The notes: generated from the sequence alone by a model not told the origin. A stretch of 64,000 nt of DNA from Hesseltinella vesiculosa (GCA_002104935.1 MCGT01000010.1:434001-498000); one strand, 5' to 3'; shown: positions 12,788-24,392, counted from the stretch's first letter. Numbers and translations are program-made.

Positions 12788-14101
12788 ATGATGATGCTCA
12801 GAACTGCCACTGTTTCCGCACGCCGATGCTTTACCTCAAGCGCTAGCCGTCCTCTCTACATCCACAACAACCTGCAGAATGATCAATCTCATCATTTGCC
12901 CAATGGCGACCCTGATGCTAAATGGTATGACCTGAGAAGTGACACGGTCACGGCTCCCACAGATGAAATGTTTGAAGTCATGAAGAACGCCACAAGAAAT
13001 GACAGTGTCTTTGAGGTAAGCAAATAGAGTTTTCATGCCGAAGCGCATGAATTGAGCCATGTGGTCTTTTTTTTTTTTCGTTCCTGATTGTTTACCCCCC
13101 CTTTTTTTTATTTTCATGTGTAGGAAGATGCCAGTGTCCATGAATTGGAGCGCCATGTGGCTGAACTGTGTGGCCACGAAGCCTCTTTGTTCTGTGCCAG
13201 TGGCACAATGACCAATCAACTGGGCCTTCGTGTGCACTTAACCCAACCTCCTCACTCTGTGGTTTGTGACAGTCGCTCACATGTGCACCTGTGGGAAGCC
13301 GGTGGTATCGCCTTCCATTCCCGGGCCTCTGTCAGCCCGGTGATTGCTCGCAATGGTACCCACGTCACTGCCAGTGAAATTGAAGGCAACCTCATCGAGC
13401 GTGACCTGCACACTGCTCCTACTCGTGTGGTCTCCCTGGAAAACACGCTCAGTGGCATGGTGTTGCCAATCAAAGAAATCCAAGCCATCAGCGACATGGC
13501 CCGGGACCGTGGCCTTGCCATGCATTTGGATGGCGCTCGCCTGTGGAATGCCCATGTTGCCAGCGGCGTGCCAATGCATGACTATGGCAAATGCTTCGAC
13601 TCCATGTCCCTCTGCCTGTCCAAGGGCGTGGGTGCCCCCATTGGTTCCATCCTCGTTGGCAACCGTGACTTCATCGATCGCGCTCGTCATTTCCGCAAGC
13701 TCTTTGGTGGTGGCTGGCGCCAGGCCGGCAGCATTGCCGCTGCTGCGAAATTCTGCATCGACACGGTGGTGCCTACCATGGCCGAGACCCATGCCCTGAC
13801 CCGCTCTCTGGCAGACCAGCTCGTAGACATGGGCATTGATTTGCAATGTCCTTCCCATACCAACATGGTGCTGATCGACACTGCCCGGGCTGGCGTGTCT
13901 GTCCAAGATGATTTGATTCCAGCCCTCCTGCGGAAAAACATCAAGATCGGCGGCATGGGCTCCAAGTCCCGCATTGTTCTTCATCACCAAATTGACCAAG
14001 AATGCGTCGACGCCATGATCCAAGTCTTCCGTGATGTCGTGTCCCAACACAACACCCAACGCTTCCAACAAGAAGAGAAACCTGTCGCCGTGGCCCTTTA
14101 A
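12788..14101 (+). CDS. GLY1: L-threonine aldolase (PLP-dependent), possible mitochondrial form
   Basis: Cleaves L-threonine (and allo-threonine) to glycine and acetaldehyde. Exons 12788-13015 and 13124-14101; 401 residues. The fold-type I aldolase core starts at YDLRSDTVTAPT. The PLP-binding lysine is about K243 in SLCLSKGVGAPIGS, the PLP-contacting segment is HLDGARLWNAH, and GGGWRQAG is the conserved loop. The yeast Gly1 protein lacks an extension comparable to the first 45 residues here, MMMLRTATVSARRCFTSSAS onward, which are rich in Arg/Ser/Thr without acids, as in mitochondrial presequences (inference). Three consecutive ATGs are possible starts; the first is used here. The gene converges on the NDK-like gene with 57 bp between stop codons. 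Confidence 0.95.
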
Positions 14102-14158
14102 TCGCATCTACCTTTTTATTGCATCCCTCATAGCTTTTCAGCGCTTCATATCCAACCC

Positions 14159-14722
14159 CTACAATAATAAACTTCTTTCAAACGCAACCGAATCCCAGGA
14201 ATCACTGGCATGGATAGCATTTTCTTGAATGGTCGACCCATACAGCGAGCGAATGGACTTGGGCGCCACCCTTCGAGCAACATGAGGATCGGTAGGACCG
14301 ATCAAACGGCGCAGACCAGACACAGCGTCTACGCGTTCCACTAGCAGCGTTTCGATAGGGCCACTGGTCAGGTAGGTCTTGAGCGAGGGGTAGTAGGACT
14401 GGTTTCTCTTGTCGGCGTACCACAGATCCACCTTGTCATCAGATAGATTCTGTCTCTTTTTCTTCATAATGGTGAACCCATGCTCGCGTAGCATCTGTTT
14501 GATGTTGGCCTGGTACCGGATGCCATCGGGTTTGATCACCGCCAGCGATGTTTCCTTGCGACAGTAAGGAATGCTTTGTAAATGGTGTGATATCAGGAAC
14601 TGGCAAATTTCGTAATGGCGATCATCACTGTGCAAAATGGATTGCGACGGAATAAATATGATGAACAAAAAAGGGAAGTACAATAGAAACAGTACAAGAA
14701 CGATCGAAAAAACCGGCGTCAT
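14159..14722 (-). CDS. Nucleoside-diphosphate kinase-like protein with N-terminal membrane segment
   Basis: NDP kinases transfer the gamma phosphate between nucleotides through a phospho-histidine. Single exon, 187 residues. A hydrophobic segment (residues 4-27) precedes the domain, which runs from SLAVIKPDGIRYQ to about residue 180. Lys of KPDG, Arg of PKSIRSLYG, Asn and the catalytic His of NAIHASDS are present. The motif NxxHGSDS reads NAIHASDS here, so the glycine after the catalytic His is alanine. The segment GPTDPHVARRVAP resembles group II proteins (NME5-9) more than the cytosolic NDK. Because the catalytic core is kept, activity is possible. An ER-lumenal or membrane location is inferred from the hydrophobic N-terminus. 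Confidence 0.85.
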   Translation of the reverse strand: MTPVFSIVLVLFLLYFPFLFIIFIPSQSILHSDDRHYEICQFLISHHLQSIPYCRKETSLAVIKPDGIRYQANIKQMLREHGFTIMKKKRQNLSDDKVDLWYADKRNQSYYPSLKTYLTSGPIETLLVERVDAVSGLRRLIGPTDPHVARRVAPKSIRSLYGSTIQENAIHASDSWDSVAFERSLLL

Positions 14723-16472
14723 AGCTGTGCCAAGAAAGAAAAAAAGAAAGAAAAAAGCGTGTCAGGATTTCGGCAGGGGATTTTTTTTATCATGTTAGCT
14801 GGGAGCTGGAAAGTGTCGTGTAGGCTTGATAATATTTACCAATGGACTTGATTTTTTCAGCATCATCATCATTCATAAGTCTGTGCATCCATGAACAATT
14901 TCAGCTCCATCCATTAGGCCAAACGTGTTGCGAAGCATTCACGTTTTATTTTAAAAAATGACCGTCTTGCCGATGGACCTTCAGGCGATTTCATCAGACA
15001 TCCAGCCGATTGACCTCAAACTTTGCACAAAATTAGCATAGGATGAAGGAAGCTCATTTAAAGGTACGGATCTCCTCTTGCACTCTGCAGCAAGGGTTAA
15101 ATGACAAGTACCTCAACGGTCGGCCAGAAGGTGTCAGCTGGTGCCATTCGCCAGTTTTCTAGGAAAATCTGGTACATTCTAAAAAAAACATCCATCCAAG
15201 CACAAAGTGGTAAAAATCCTAGACCGTCAAAGGCTGCTTTGAATAAAAATAATAGGACTAAAATCGATTATGAATGTCTTGATGTGGAGGCTGGTCAAAG
15301 GTGGCATCGGGAGAAGGCGGTCTCCCGCTGTGAATTTTTTTTTTTGAACAGCCATGAAAGTGCAATAAATTTCTTGCACGAGCTTCACAGTGTCCTCTTC
15401 TGTGGGCAAACCATCAAATTCACGGGCGTGAAAAAAAAACACGAAGAGAGCTACAGCATGTCATTCCATCTCGCGACCTCTCCCATCCAAACTTTGCACG
15501 AGCATTTGTATCCAGGCAATGGAAACTATATGCTTCGTCCAGTCTTTCCCGCGCACTCAGTTCGGGGGGGGGGGGGTGTGCGGCGGCCAATGGAAAGAGA
15601 GGTGACTGAAAGCCTTGCCAAGCGAACTGGATCATAATGCCATTTTCGCTATCGATGGCAACTGATTTGTCTAGCGATTATTTCTGTGCAGGTGGCTTGC
15701 AGGCCCATCTCTCTGTCTGAGAGCGTTTGTATTTTAACCCTAATCATTTGTCATCATTTTGCACTGGTATGCAATATTTGATCCCCTGGTAAAAATGGCA
15801 ACTTTTTAGCTGGGAATCGGAGTTAATAAAAAATATCGATTAAGAGTTGGCTGGACGACCTTGATCAATTGACATGTGTTTTTCAGTGCGCTCAACACTC
15901 ATGCATTTGCATATTTGTGCAAAAGTTCACATCGATCCAATAGCTCAAAATAGCTGTGTAGAGCTTACTTTTTTTTTTTTCATAAGCGGAAAAGAAAACG
16001 GCGACATCATTATTCAATCGCCGCTCAGTAACGGTTCAACGGTAAACTGTTCCGACTAGGCGTGCTTCACGTAAATATAATGTAACATTATTAGAGGTTC
16101 CCCCGAACGAATTAGCCCGCTTTGAGTACAATGTGATCAGGATTGGATACCAAAAAAAAAAAAAGAATGTTATTGCTGCTGCATCACTTTAGAGGTGATG
16201 GTGCTTGCTCCCTTGCACACGCTCTAATTTTTCATTAACCAGGACAAATGGGTGCAACGTGGAGTAAAATGGGTTTAGTCAAACTCAGGTTTGGTGAGGG
16301 GAAGGACAATCACTTAACGTGTTGATGGCATGATATGCAAGCACGCTAGTCATCATGAGTTGGAGATAAAAAATGAAGGAGAACAAAAAAAAAAAGTAAA
16401 CCCTCCTGGATATTTTTTTTTTGCACCAAATGAGTTTAATCGAGGCTGATAGGTATTATGAATGGGTGGTTA
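14723..16472. other. Intergenic region, no supported gene
   Basis: About 1.75 kb between the starts/ends of minus-strand genes. Short open frames around 15,100-15,640 on both strands show no domain and are broken by homopolymers (including a G12 tract near 15,565). No RNA gene recognised. Confidence 0.5.
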
Positions 16473-18261
16473 TTATCGAGCCTTGTGACCAGTACTGTTC
16501 TTCCTTCTTCGATTTCTTTTGATATCTAACATAGCAGTCAGATCAGTTGCCAATAGAGAAGGTCTCTGCCATGACGGGTTGCAAGCCTTGCCAATTTCGG
16601 GATTGCAGGCTGCAGCGAAGATCTCCAGCACAGCCTTCAACCGATTGAACGTACTTACGTACGCAGGTAGGTCTTGCACGGACATTGGGAGACGAATCCG
16701 ATCCACCTCAGACATTGTGTAAAGCCCATCTGCTGTCAACTTCATTAGGTAGAATGTGCAATCCGGGGCTAAAAAGAAAATTAGTTGATGTGCATTTCTT
16801 CCCAATCTTGCATCTTTGCACTTACCAACCACATGTATGGCAAAATTTCCTGTGATGTGATTTGAGTCAATGGCATCCTTGGAAAAGATTGCCAACCTCA
16901 CCAAGTCCCAATTTACTAGGTAACTGTTTGTAGCCATTGATGCTTTCTTGACTTCTCCATACCCGACGTTGATGCCGTCGTCAGAGCCGTGCGGGAAGAC
17001 GGTGATAACCAGATCAGGTAAACCACTGAATGCCGGAGGTCGTTTTTGCTTGTCATCCAGGTCCGTCCCAGTAAATTCAAAACGAATGTTTCTCTCTCGC
17101 TCATCAAATAACGGTTGCAGGGCGGGCGCTAGATATCTTGTAATCAGTGTTGTTTCGGAAAATTCTTGATTCGTATTATCAAAGGGCAATGCTTGCAGCA
17201 GGTGAAATGTCGACAGGATCATGCGTTTTTCGATGAGATTGTTGTTTGCCTTTGCCAGATCAAGGATCTGTGATCCAGCTTGATAGATGTCAAGCTTCCT
17301 GTGGTATACAGCTTCGGCAATGTTCATCAGATCCAATTTTGTATTTGGGTCAAAGTTGTTCGTGCTTAACCCCAAATCGATCGAGTTCACCCGTACCTTC
17401 GTATACAAATGGTTTCCGAAGTAGGGTAACATCGCTTGATGAATTCGGTTATTGTTTTGTAAGAGTAAAATCGAGCACAATGAGAGGATAAGATCGACAT
17501 CGGCTTCAACCGTAACACTTTCCCTTTCTACCAAACCATGGACACATTGCTGTAATTGGTAGAATCGTTCCGAGACATCAGTCTCGTCAACAATAAAGCG
17601 ATCTTGGCCTGGTGCCTGGGGAATGATGGATAAGTGACCTTGTGGGTTAGAAGACATAGAGGCCGAATGTGTGATTCCTGGGGAGGTTGATTGGCTAGCG
17701 CTATCGCTGGACAGTGAGGAATCGTGTTCAGCGCATGAGGTAAGTGATGAGGTTGAGGTTGAGGCTCGCATGTCAAGAGTTGTTGACTCGTTAAGTTTCT
17801 AAAATCAAAAACACACATATGAATACGTTTAAACACATGTATTTCGTTAAGAAGAGAGTGACAAACAAACCTTTTGTGCAAAATTCAAGTAGATTTTATC
17901 CCAAATTTCTTTGTTAAAACGCTGAGATGATTTGGGGCTAGAGATAAGTGAACGTGAGTGTTAGTTTCAAGCTACAACTTTTTGATTTATTCATTAATTC
18001 GTACCGTTTGTTGGTCTCATTCATTTTCTTGTAGGTGCTAATATAGCGTTCAACCCAGATGCCATGCAAGCCATGGGAGGAATTCACATCTTGATAGGAT
18101 GACCAGCTTGGAATATCGTTCTTATACTTCAAAATGAAACCCGAAAAACGAGGGTATTTCGTACTATTGATATAATCTTCGAGGGCTGGTTGTTGTATGT
18201 TAGTGTCCAGGCATGTTGTTTGGGTCATAATCAACTTACCAGTCTTCCAATTATTATCCAT
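16473..18261 (-). CDS. PD-(D/E)XK nuclease-like protein of a family expanded in Mucorales
   Basis: Function unknown. Exons 18240-18261, 18005-18185, 17871-17937, 16826-17798, 16473-16768; 512 residues, all junctions GT-AG and phase-consistent. The C-terminal half contains SGLPDLVITVFPHG followed by GYGEVKKASMATNSYLV, matching the spacing of a PD-(D/E)XK core (Asp of PDL, Glu and Lys of EVKK). Downstream are DLVRLAIFSKDAIDSN and LTADGLYTMSEVDRIRLP. I recall this combination (G[FY]GEVK, DL.R..IF.K.AID, DGLY.M.E) from many uncharacterised Mucorales proteins. The N-terminal exons encode a Trp/Tyr-rich segment (GIWVERYISTYKKMNET) and a Ser/Thr-rich linker. The protein could be a domesticated mobile-element nuclease, but no transposase, repeat ends or integrase are seen nearby. 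The gene begins about 400 bp from the 85-bp array. Confidence 0.75.
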
Positions 18262-18664
18262 TCCGAACGCCAAAGAGAAGATCGATAAAAAGAAAGAGAG
18301 TAAAATCTGGTTGGTGTTCCGCAAGAGGCTCTCAAAAAGCTTCTTCCCTGCTGTAATTGTTTTATTACTTCCTTGGAACATCGGCATACTCAGCATGTTC
18401 TGTTCTACTCATATGTCTGCATTTCAGCTGCCTACGTTCAAGGTTTTTTGGTCCTGCCTCTTCAGCTAATTTCTGCTCGTATTTTTTTTTTTTTTTTACT
18501 TTGGCACTACTCTTTTAGTTTGGTTGGGATTAACGGCGCTAAGACTATTAGTGGCCATTCGAAATTCACTTCTGGGGATAATGCGTTTGCCCCAACTGGT
18601 TATTTTAATCAACTGGTTATGAGTTACGATAGCAAGACGTAAACAGAATGCCTTCGGGAAGAAA
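18262..18664. other. Spacer between the PD-(D/E)XK-like gene and the tandem array
   Basis: Probable promoter region of the minus-strand gene. It contains a 16-17 nt T tract near 18,482. No coding potential supported. Confidence 0.5.
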
Positions 18665-21600
18665 GTTTCGAATACTTGTGATTCCCGAGCCAACAACATA
18701 GTAGAGGGGGCCACATCCATGGCCACAACAAGCACCTTTCGAATACTTGGCGATTCCTCAGCCAAAGCCCAATACCAACGACATAGAAGAGGGCGCCACA
18801 TCCATGGCTACGACAAGCACCTTTCGAATACTTGGCGATTCCTCAGCCAAAGCCCAACACCAACGACATAGAAGAGGGCGCCACATCCATGGCTACGACA
18901 AGCACCTTTCGAATACTTGGCGATTCCTCAGCCAAAGTCCAACACTAACGACATAGAAGAGGGCGCCACATCCATGGCTACGACAAGCACCTTTCGAATA
19001 CTCGGCGATTCCTCAGCCAAAGCCCAATACCAACGACATAGAAGAGGGCGCCACATCCATGGCCACAACAAGCACCTTTCGAATACTTGGCGATTCCTCA
19101 GCCAAAGCCCAACACCAACGGCATAGAAGAGGGCGCCACATCCATGGCTACGACAAGCACCTTTCGAATACTTGGCGATTCCTCAGCCAAAGCCCAACAC
19201 CAACGACATAGAAGAGGGCGCCACATCCATGGCTACGACAAGCACCTTTCGAATACTTGGCGATTCCTCAGCCAAAGCCCAATACCAACGACATAGAAGA
19301 GGGCGCCACATCCATGGCTACGACAAGCACCTTTCGAATACTTCGGCGATTCCTCAGCCAAAGCCCAATACCAACGACATAGAAGAGGGCGCCACATCCA
19401 TGGCTACGACAAGCACCTTTCGAATACTCGGCGATTCCTCAGCCAAAGCCCAATACCAACGACATAGAAGAGGGCGCCACATCCATGGCTACGACAAGCA
19501 CCTTTCGAATACTTGGCGATTCCTCAGCCAAAGCCCAATACCAACGACATAGAAGAGGGCGCCACATCCATGGCTACGACAAGCACCTTTCGAATACTTG
19601 GCGATTCCTCAGCCAAAGCCCAACACCAACGACATAGAAGAGGGCGCCACATCCATGGCTACGACAAGCACCTTTCGAATACTTGGCGATTCCTCAGCCA
19701 AAGTCCAACACTAACGACATAGAAGAGGGCGCCACATCCATGGCTACGACAAGCACCTTTCGAATACTCGGCGATTCCTCAGCCAAAGCCCAATACCAAC
19801 GACATAGAAGAGGGCGCCACATCCATGGCTACGACAAGCACCTTTCGAATACTTGGCGATTCCTCAGCCAAAGCCCAACACCAACGACATAGAAGAGGGC
19901 GCCACATCCATGGCTACGACAAGCACCTTTCGAATACTTGGCGATTCCTCAGCCAAAGTCCAACACCAACGACATAGAAGAGGGCGCCACATCCATGGCT
20001 ACGACAAGCACCTTTCGAATACTCGGCGATTCCTCAGCCAAAGCCCAATACCAACGACATAGAAGAGGGCGCCACATCCATGGCTACGACAAGCACCTTT
20101 CGAATACTTGGCGATTCCTCAGCCAAAGCCCAACACCAACGACATAGAAGAGGGCGCCACATCCATGGCTACGACAAGCACCTTTCGAATACTTGGCGAT
20201 TCCTCAGCCAAAGCCCAATACCAACGACATAGAAGAGGGCGCCACATCCATGGCTACGACAAGCACCTTTCGAATACTCGGCGATTCCTCAGCCAAAGCC
20301 CAATACCAACGACATAGAAGAGGGCGCCACATCCATGGCTACGACAAGCACCTTTCGAATACTTGGCGATTCCTCAGCCAAAGCCCAATACCAACGACAT
20401 AGAAGAGGGCGCCACATCCATGGCTACGACAAGCACCTTTCGAATACTTGGCGATTCCTCAGCCAAAGCCCAATACCAACGACATAGAAGAGGGCGCCAC
20501 ATCCATGGCTACGACAAGCACCTTTCGAATACTCGGCGATTCCTCAGCCAAAGCCCAATACCAACGACATAGAAGAGGGCGCCACATCCATGGCTACGAC
20601 AAGCACCTTTCGAATACTCGGCGATTCCTCAGCCAAAGCCCAATACCAACGACATAGAAGAGGGCGCCACATCCATGGCTACGACAAGCACCTTTCGAAT
20701 ACTTGGCGATTCCTCAGCCAAAGCCCAATACCAACGACATAGAAGAGGGCGCCACATCCATGGCTACGACAAGCACCTTTCGAATACTCGGCGATTCCTC
20801 AGCCAAAGCCCAACACCAACGACATAGAAGAGGGCGCCACATCCATGGCTACGACAAGCACCTTTCGAATACTTGGCGATTCCTCAGCCAAAGCCCAATA
20901 CCAACGACATAGAAGAGGGCGCCACATCCATGGCTACGACAAGCACCTTTCGAATACTTGGCGATTCCTCAGCCAAAGCCCAATACCAACGACATAGAAG
21001 AGGGCGCCACATCCATGGCTACGACAAGCACCTTTCGAATACTTGGCGATTCCTCAGCCAAAGCCCAACACCAACGACATAGAAGAGGGCGCCACATCCA
21101 TGGCTACGACAAGCACCTTTCGAATACTTGGCGATTCCTCAGCCAAAGTCCAACACTAACGACATAGAAGAGGGCGCCACATCCATGGCTACGACAAGCA
21201 CCTTTCGAATACTCGGCGATTCCTCAGCCAAAGCCCAATACCAACGACATAGAAGAGGGCGCCACATCCATGGCTACGACAAGCACCTTTCGAATACTTG
21301 GCGATTCCTCAGCCAAAGCCCAACACCAACGACATAGAAGAGGGCGCCACATCCATGGCTACGACAAGCACCTTTCGAATACTTGGCGATTCCTCAGCCA
21401 AAGCCCAATACCAACGACATAGAAGAGGGCGCCACATCCATGGCTACGACAAGCACCTTTCGAATACTCGGCGATTCCTCAGCCAAAGCCCAATACCAAC
21501 GACATAGAAGAGGGCGCCACATCCATGGCTACGACAAGCACCTTTCGAATACTTGGCGATTCCTCAGCCAAAGCCCAATACCAACGACATAGAAGAGGGC

Positions 21601-22487
21601 GCCACATCCATGGCTACGACAAGCACCTTTCGAATACTTGGCGATTCCTCAGCCAAAGCCCAATACCAACGACATAGAAGAGGGCGCCACATCCATGGCT
21701 ACGACAAGCACCTTTCGAATACTCGGCGATTCCTCAGCCAAAGCCCAATACCAACGACATAGAAGAGGGCGCCACATCCATGGCTACGACAAGCACCTTT
21801 CGAATACTCGGCGATTCCTCAGCCAAAGCCCAATACCAACGACATAGAAGAGGGCGCCACATCCATGGCTACGACAAGCACCTTTCGAATACTTGGCGAT
21901 TCCTCAGCCAAAGCCCAATACCAACGACATAGAAGAGGGCGCCACATCCATGGCTACGACAAGCACCTTTCGAATACTCGGCGATTCCTCAGCCAAAGCC
22001 CAACACCAACGACATAGAAGAGGGCGCCACATCCATGGCTACGACAAGCACCTTTCGAATACTTGGCGATTCCTCAGCCAAAGCCCAATACCAACGACAT
22101 AGAAGAGGGCGCCACATCCATGGCTACGACAAGCACCTTTCGAATACTTGGCGATTCCTCAGCCAAAGCCCAATACCAACGACATAGAAGAGGGCGCCAC
22201 ATCCATGGCTACGACAAGCACCTTTCGAATACTCGGCGATTCCTCAGCCAAAGCCCAATACCAACGACATAGAAGAGGGCGCCACATCCATGGCTACGAC
22301 AAGCACCTTTCGAATACTTGGCGATTCCTCAGCCAAAGCCCAATACCAACGACATAGAAGAGGGCGCCACATCCATGGCTACGACAAGCACCTTTCGAAT
22401 ACTCGGCGATTCCTCAGCCAAAGTCCAACACCAACGACATAGAAGAGGGCGCCACATCCATGGCTACGACAAGCACCTTTCGAATAC
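18665..22487 (+). repeat. 85-bp tandem repeat (minisatellite) array, 44 complete units
   Basis: Units of 85 bp repeat head to tail from 18,747 to 22,487 (44 complete copies; one copy near 19,343 has a 1-bp insertion). A degenerate, shortened copy lies at the left edge (18,665-18,746). Each unit carries the palindromic hexamers TTCGAA, GGCGCC and CCATGG plus a small inverted repeat TTGGC/GCCAA. Variation is confined to a few sites: T/C in ACTTGG or ACTCGG, AGCCCAATACC versus AGCCCAACACC, and AGTCCAACACT. Because 85 is not a multiple of 3 and each unit supplies TAG in one frame, the array does not encode a repeat protein. The open frames seen in it are artefacts. Function unknown. Confidence 0.97.
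20022..22231 (+). repeat. Higher-order duplication inside the array (14 units, 1,190 bp)
   Basis: The order of unit variants in units 16-27 (about 20,022-21,041) recurs exactly in units 30-41 (about 21,212-22,231), an offset of 1,190 bp (14 x 85). A rare variant with C at the first site and AGCCCAACACC at the second appears only at about 20,787 and 21,977, again 1,190 bp apart. This indicates a recent block duplication by unequal exchange. Confidence 0.85.
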
Positions 22488-24384
22488 CTTCTCCCCATGT
22501 CGTCTATTAAAGATATAGCATTGGGAGTATCTCAAAAATTGGCTAGGCCAATATAAATAAAAACAACCGCTTGCATTTGGAACATCATGTGCACTGTGAT
22601 CTAGATAGAGGGCGTCACGAAGTCGCCGGCATGGCTACGATAAGCATCTTGCGAATGTTAATATATCCTTACATCCTGATTGCTTGTCATCTAATCATGC
22701 AAAAGGGGATTATTAAATTAATCAAAAGAAATACTGTAAAAAACATTCAGCTCTTTGTTTTTTTCATGGTTTCGGTAGTCATGTGACAGGGCTCTGTGAC
22801 TGAATTTTGGATGCACTGTAAAAGTCTGTGAATTGAAATCGTCCAATAAAATGCATTTTATGATTTCGCACCTCTTTACTAGCGTCACAAGTCTGGAAGC
22901 AAAATGGAAGAGGGGATACAGGATATTCTTTGAGATATGAAAAAATATTATTGACTAGACCAGCAAACATACACTTAAAATGACTTGATTTTGCTTGTTC
23001 GCGCACTTGAAAATTTCAGCGGATTGTCCGATTGTGTCCACACTTTAAACAAAAGGTCATTAATCACCATTTTGTCATACTGGAATCTCAATGTGCTACT
23101 GCTAGTTTATTAAAATTCTATATTCAAAAATCAATATGAAGGAGATGTGAGAAAAGGAAGAAGAGAAAAATTGCGGGGCAGACCGCTTAGTTGAGCCTTG
23201 ATCAAGGTGGCCAACCAAGGATAGCAAACACATGACTTTTTGATCTAGGAGAGCTGTGACTTTTTGCTTGATACCGATGAGCACAGCCTAAAGAGAAGAA
23301 TGAAGATGTTACAGGATTTTCAATGCTGAAGAAGGACCAAACATGCATGGCCGTACGCAGCTCCATTTTTATCGTTTTAATATTGCCATAGAGACTACAT
23401 ACAAGAGACTATTTATGTGAATGATGGAAAGAAGAGCCCACTTTTTTTTTCCTATTCATTGGCACGCAACGCAATTCCAGTGCACGTGGGCCCGCTTCTC
23501 CACCCGCGTAAACCTGATTCGCTTCATCCCCCTGTCTACCTCGTGCAATCCTGATCCTCAGCGGATGGTGCAACTGAAATGTCGGTCGACTCGATGATTT
23601 TTTTTTAGCAATTTGAGCAGTGGACTGTGTGAGGTGGAGAGGAGATTGGGTTCAGATACCGCTTGGTAAAGACAACTCCGCTTGCATTGTTCAAGACGAT
23701 AGGAAGAAAAAAAAAAAGGTGGGAAGCCTTTTGAATCCAATGCATCAGTGTTGGTGACGTAGATGGCAGCGATGCATGAGAATGCTCACATGCTCATGGG
23801 ATCGTCGCAATGACGGACCTGATCAGGATGGGGCGTGGGGTTCATTTCATCCTTGGACTGTTGCACTGTTGGGATTACACCATTTTTTTTTGTTGCAAAA
23901 TGAAAATCATAAATAAGCCAGACAACTTCGTGACCAAGGCTACTTGAAATTCAACAGGTTTCCAAAAGGGCTATCCCCTCCGTTTTTGACGATGGCACAG
24001 CAGGCTAGAAAAAAAAAAAAGCGATGCACATTGTCAGCTGACAGGGTGCAGCCATTACAAATCTGCTCGATCCAGATGTGTGTGTCATCCAAGAAGTACA
24101 TTCTGTATTTCAGATGCATCAGGAAATTTATTATCTCCATGGATGAGTGAAGTATGGGGAGGATAGGATCGCTCGGATTTGAACTTTTTGTTTTCCAAGT
24201 TGGTGCCTCCGTGGAATGCCTGCCTTTCATTAGATCTTTTGAAAAGGGGTTGAAGCACTTTTTTTGCGTTGAAAAATTTTAAAACGCTACATGGGATCAG
24301 GTGAGTAGGCGGTGATCCAAAAACCTGCCAGGACTGCAAGTGGGCAAAACCATCTGTCAAATAAACACGAGAGGAAGAAAAAAG
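22488..24384. other. Gene-poor region right of the array
   Basis: No supported gene. It holds one strongly diverged copy of part of the 85-bp unit near 22,601-22,660 (AGAGGGCGTCAC... ATGGCTACGATAAGCA). The remainder is AT-rich with short, domain-free frames on both strands. Confidence 0.55.
22601..22660 (+). repeat. Diverged outlying copy of the 85-bp unit
   Basis: About 60 bp align with the second half of the array unit (AGAGGGCG, CATGGCTACGA, AAGCA, TTGCGAATG) with several substitutions and a small insertion, 110 bp beyond the array end. Confidence 0.7.
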
Positions 24385-24392
24385 TATAAAAT
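24385..24392 (+). promoter_or_regulatory. TATA box of the small gene at 24455
   Basis: TATAAAAT, 70 nt upstream of the chosen ATG. This spacing argues against the earlier ATG at 24413. Confidence 0.45.

Noticed and set aside
13277..14107. 276-codon minus-strand open frame
   Set aside because: Antisense shadow of threonine aldolase exon 2.
15100..15640. Overlapping short frames on both strands, one including EFDGLPTEEDTVKLVQEIY
   Set aside because: The peptide stretch looks coding-like but is bounded by a T9 and an A11 tract, and no splice-consistent extension or family was found.
18665..22487. CRISPR-like array
   Set aside because: There are no distinct spacers; the entire 85-bp unit repeats, and the setting is eukaryotic.
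18747..22518. Many near-identical 69-codon plus-strand frames resembling a repeat protein family
   Set aside because: They are produced by the 85-bp tandem unit: starts are 85 or 170 bp apart, TTG is used as start, and the frame changes each unit because 85 is not divisible by 3.
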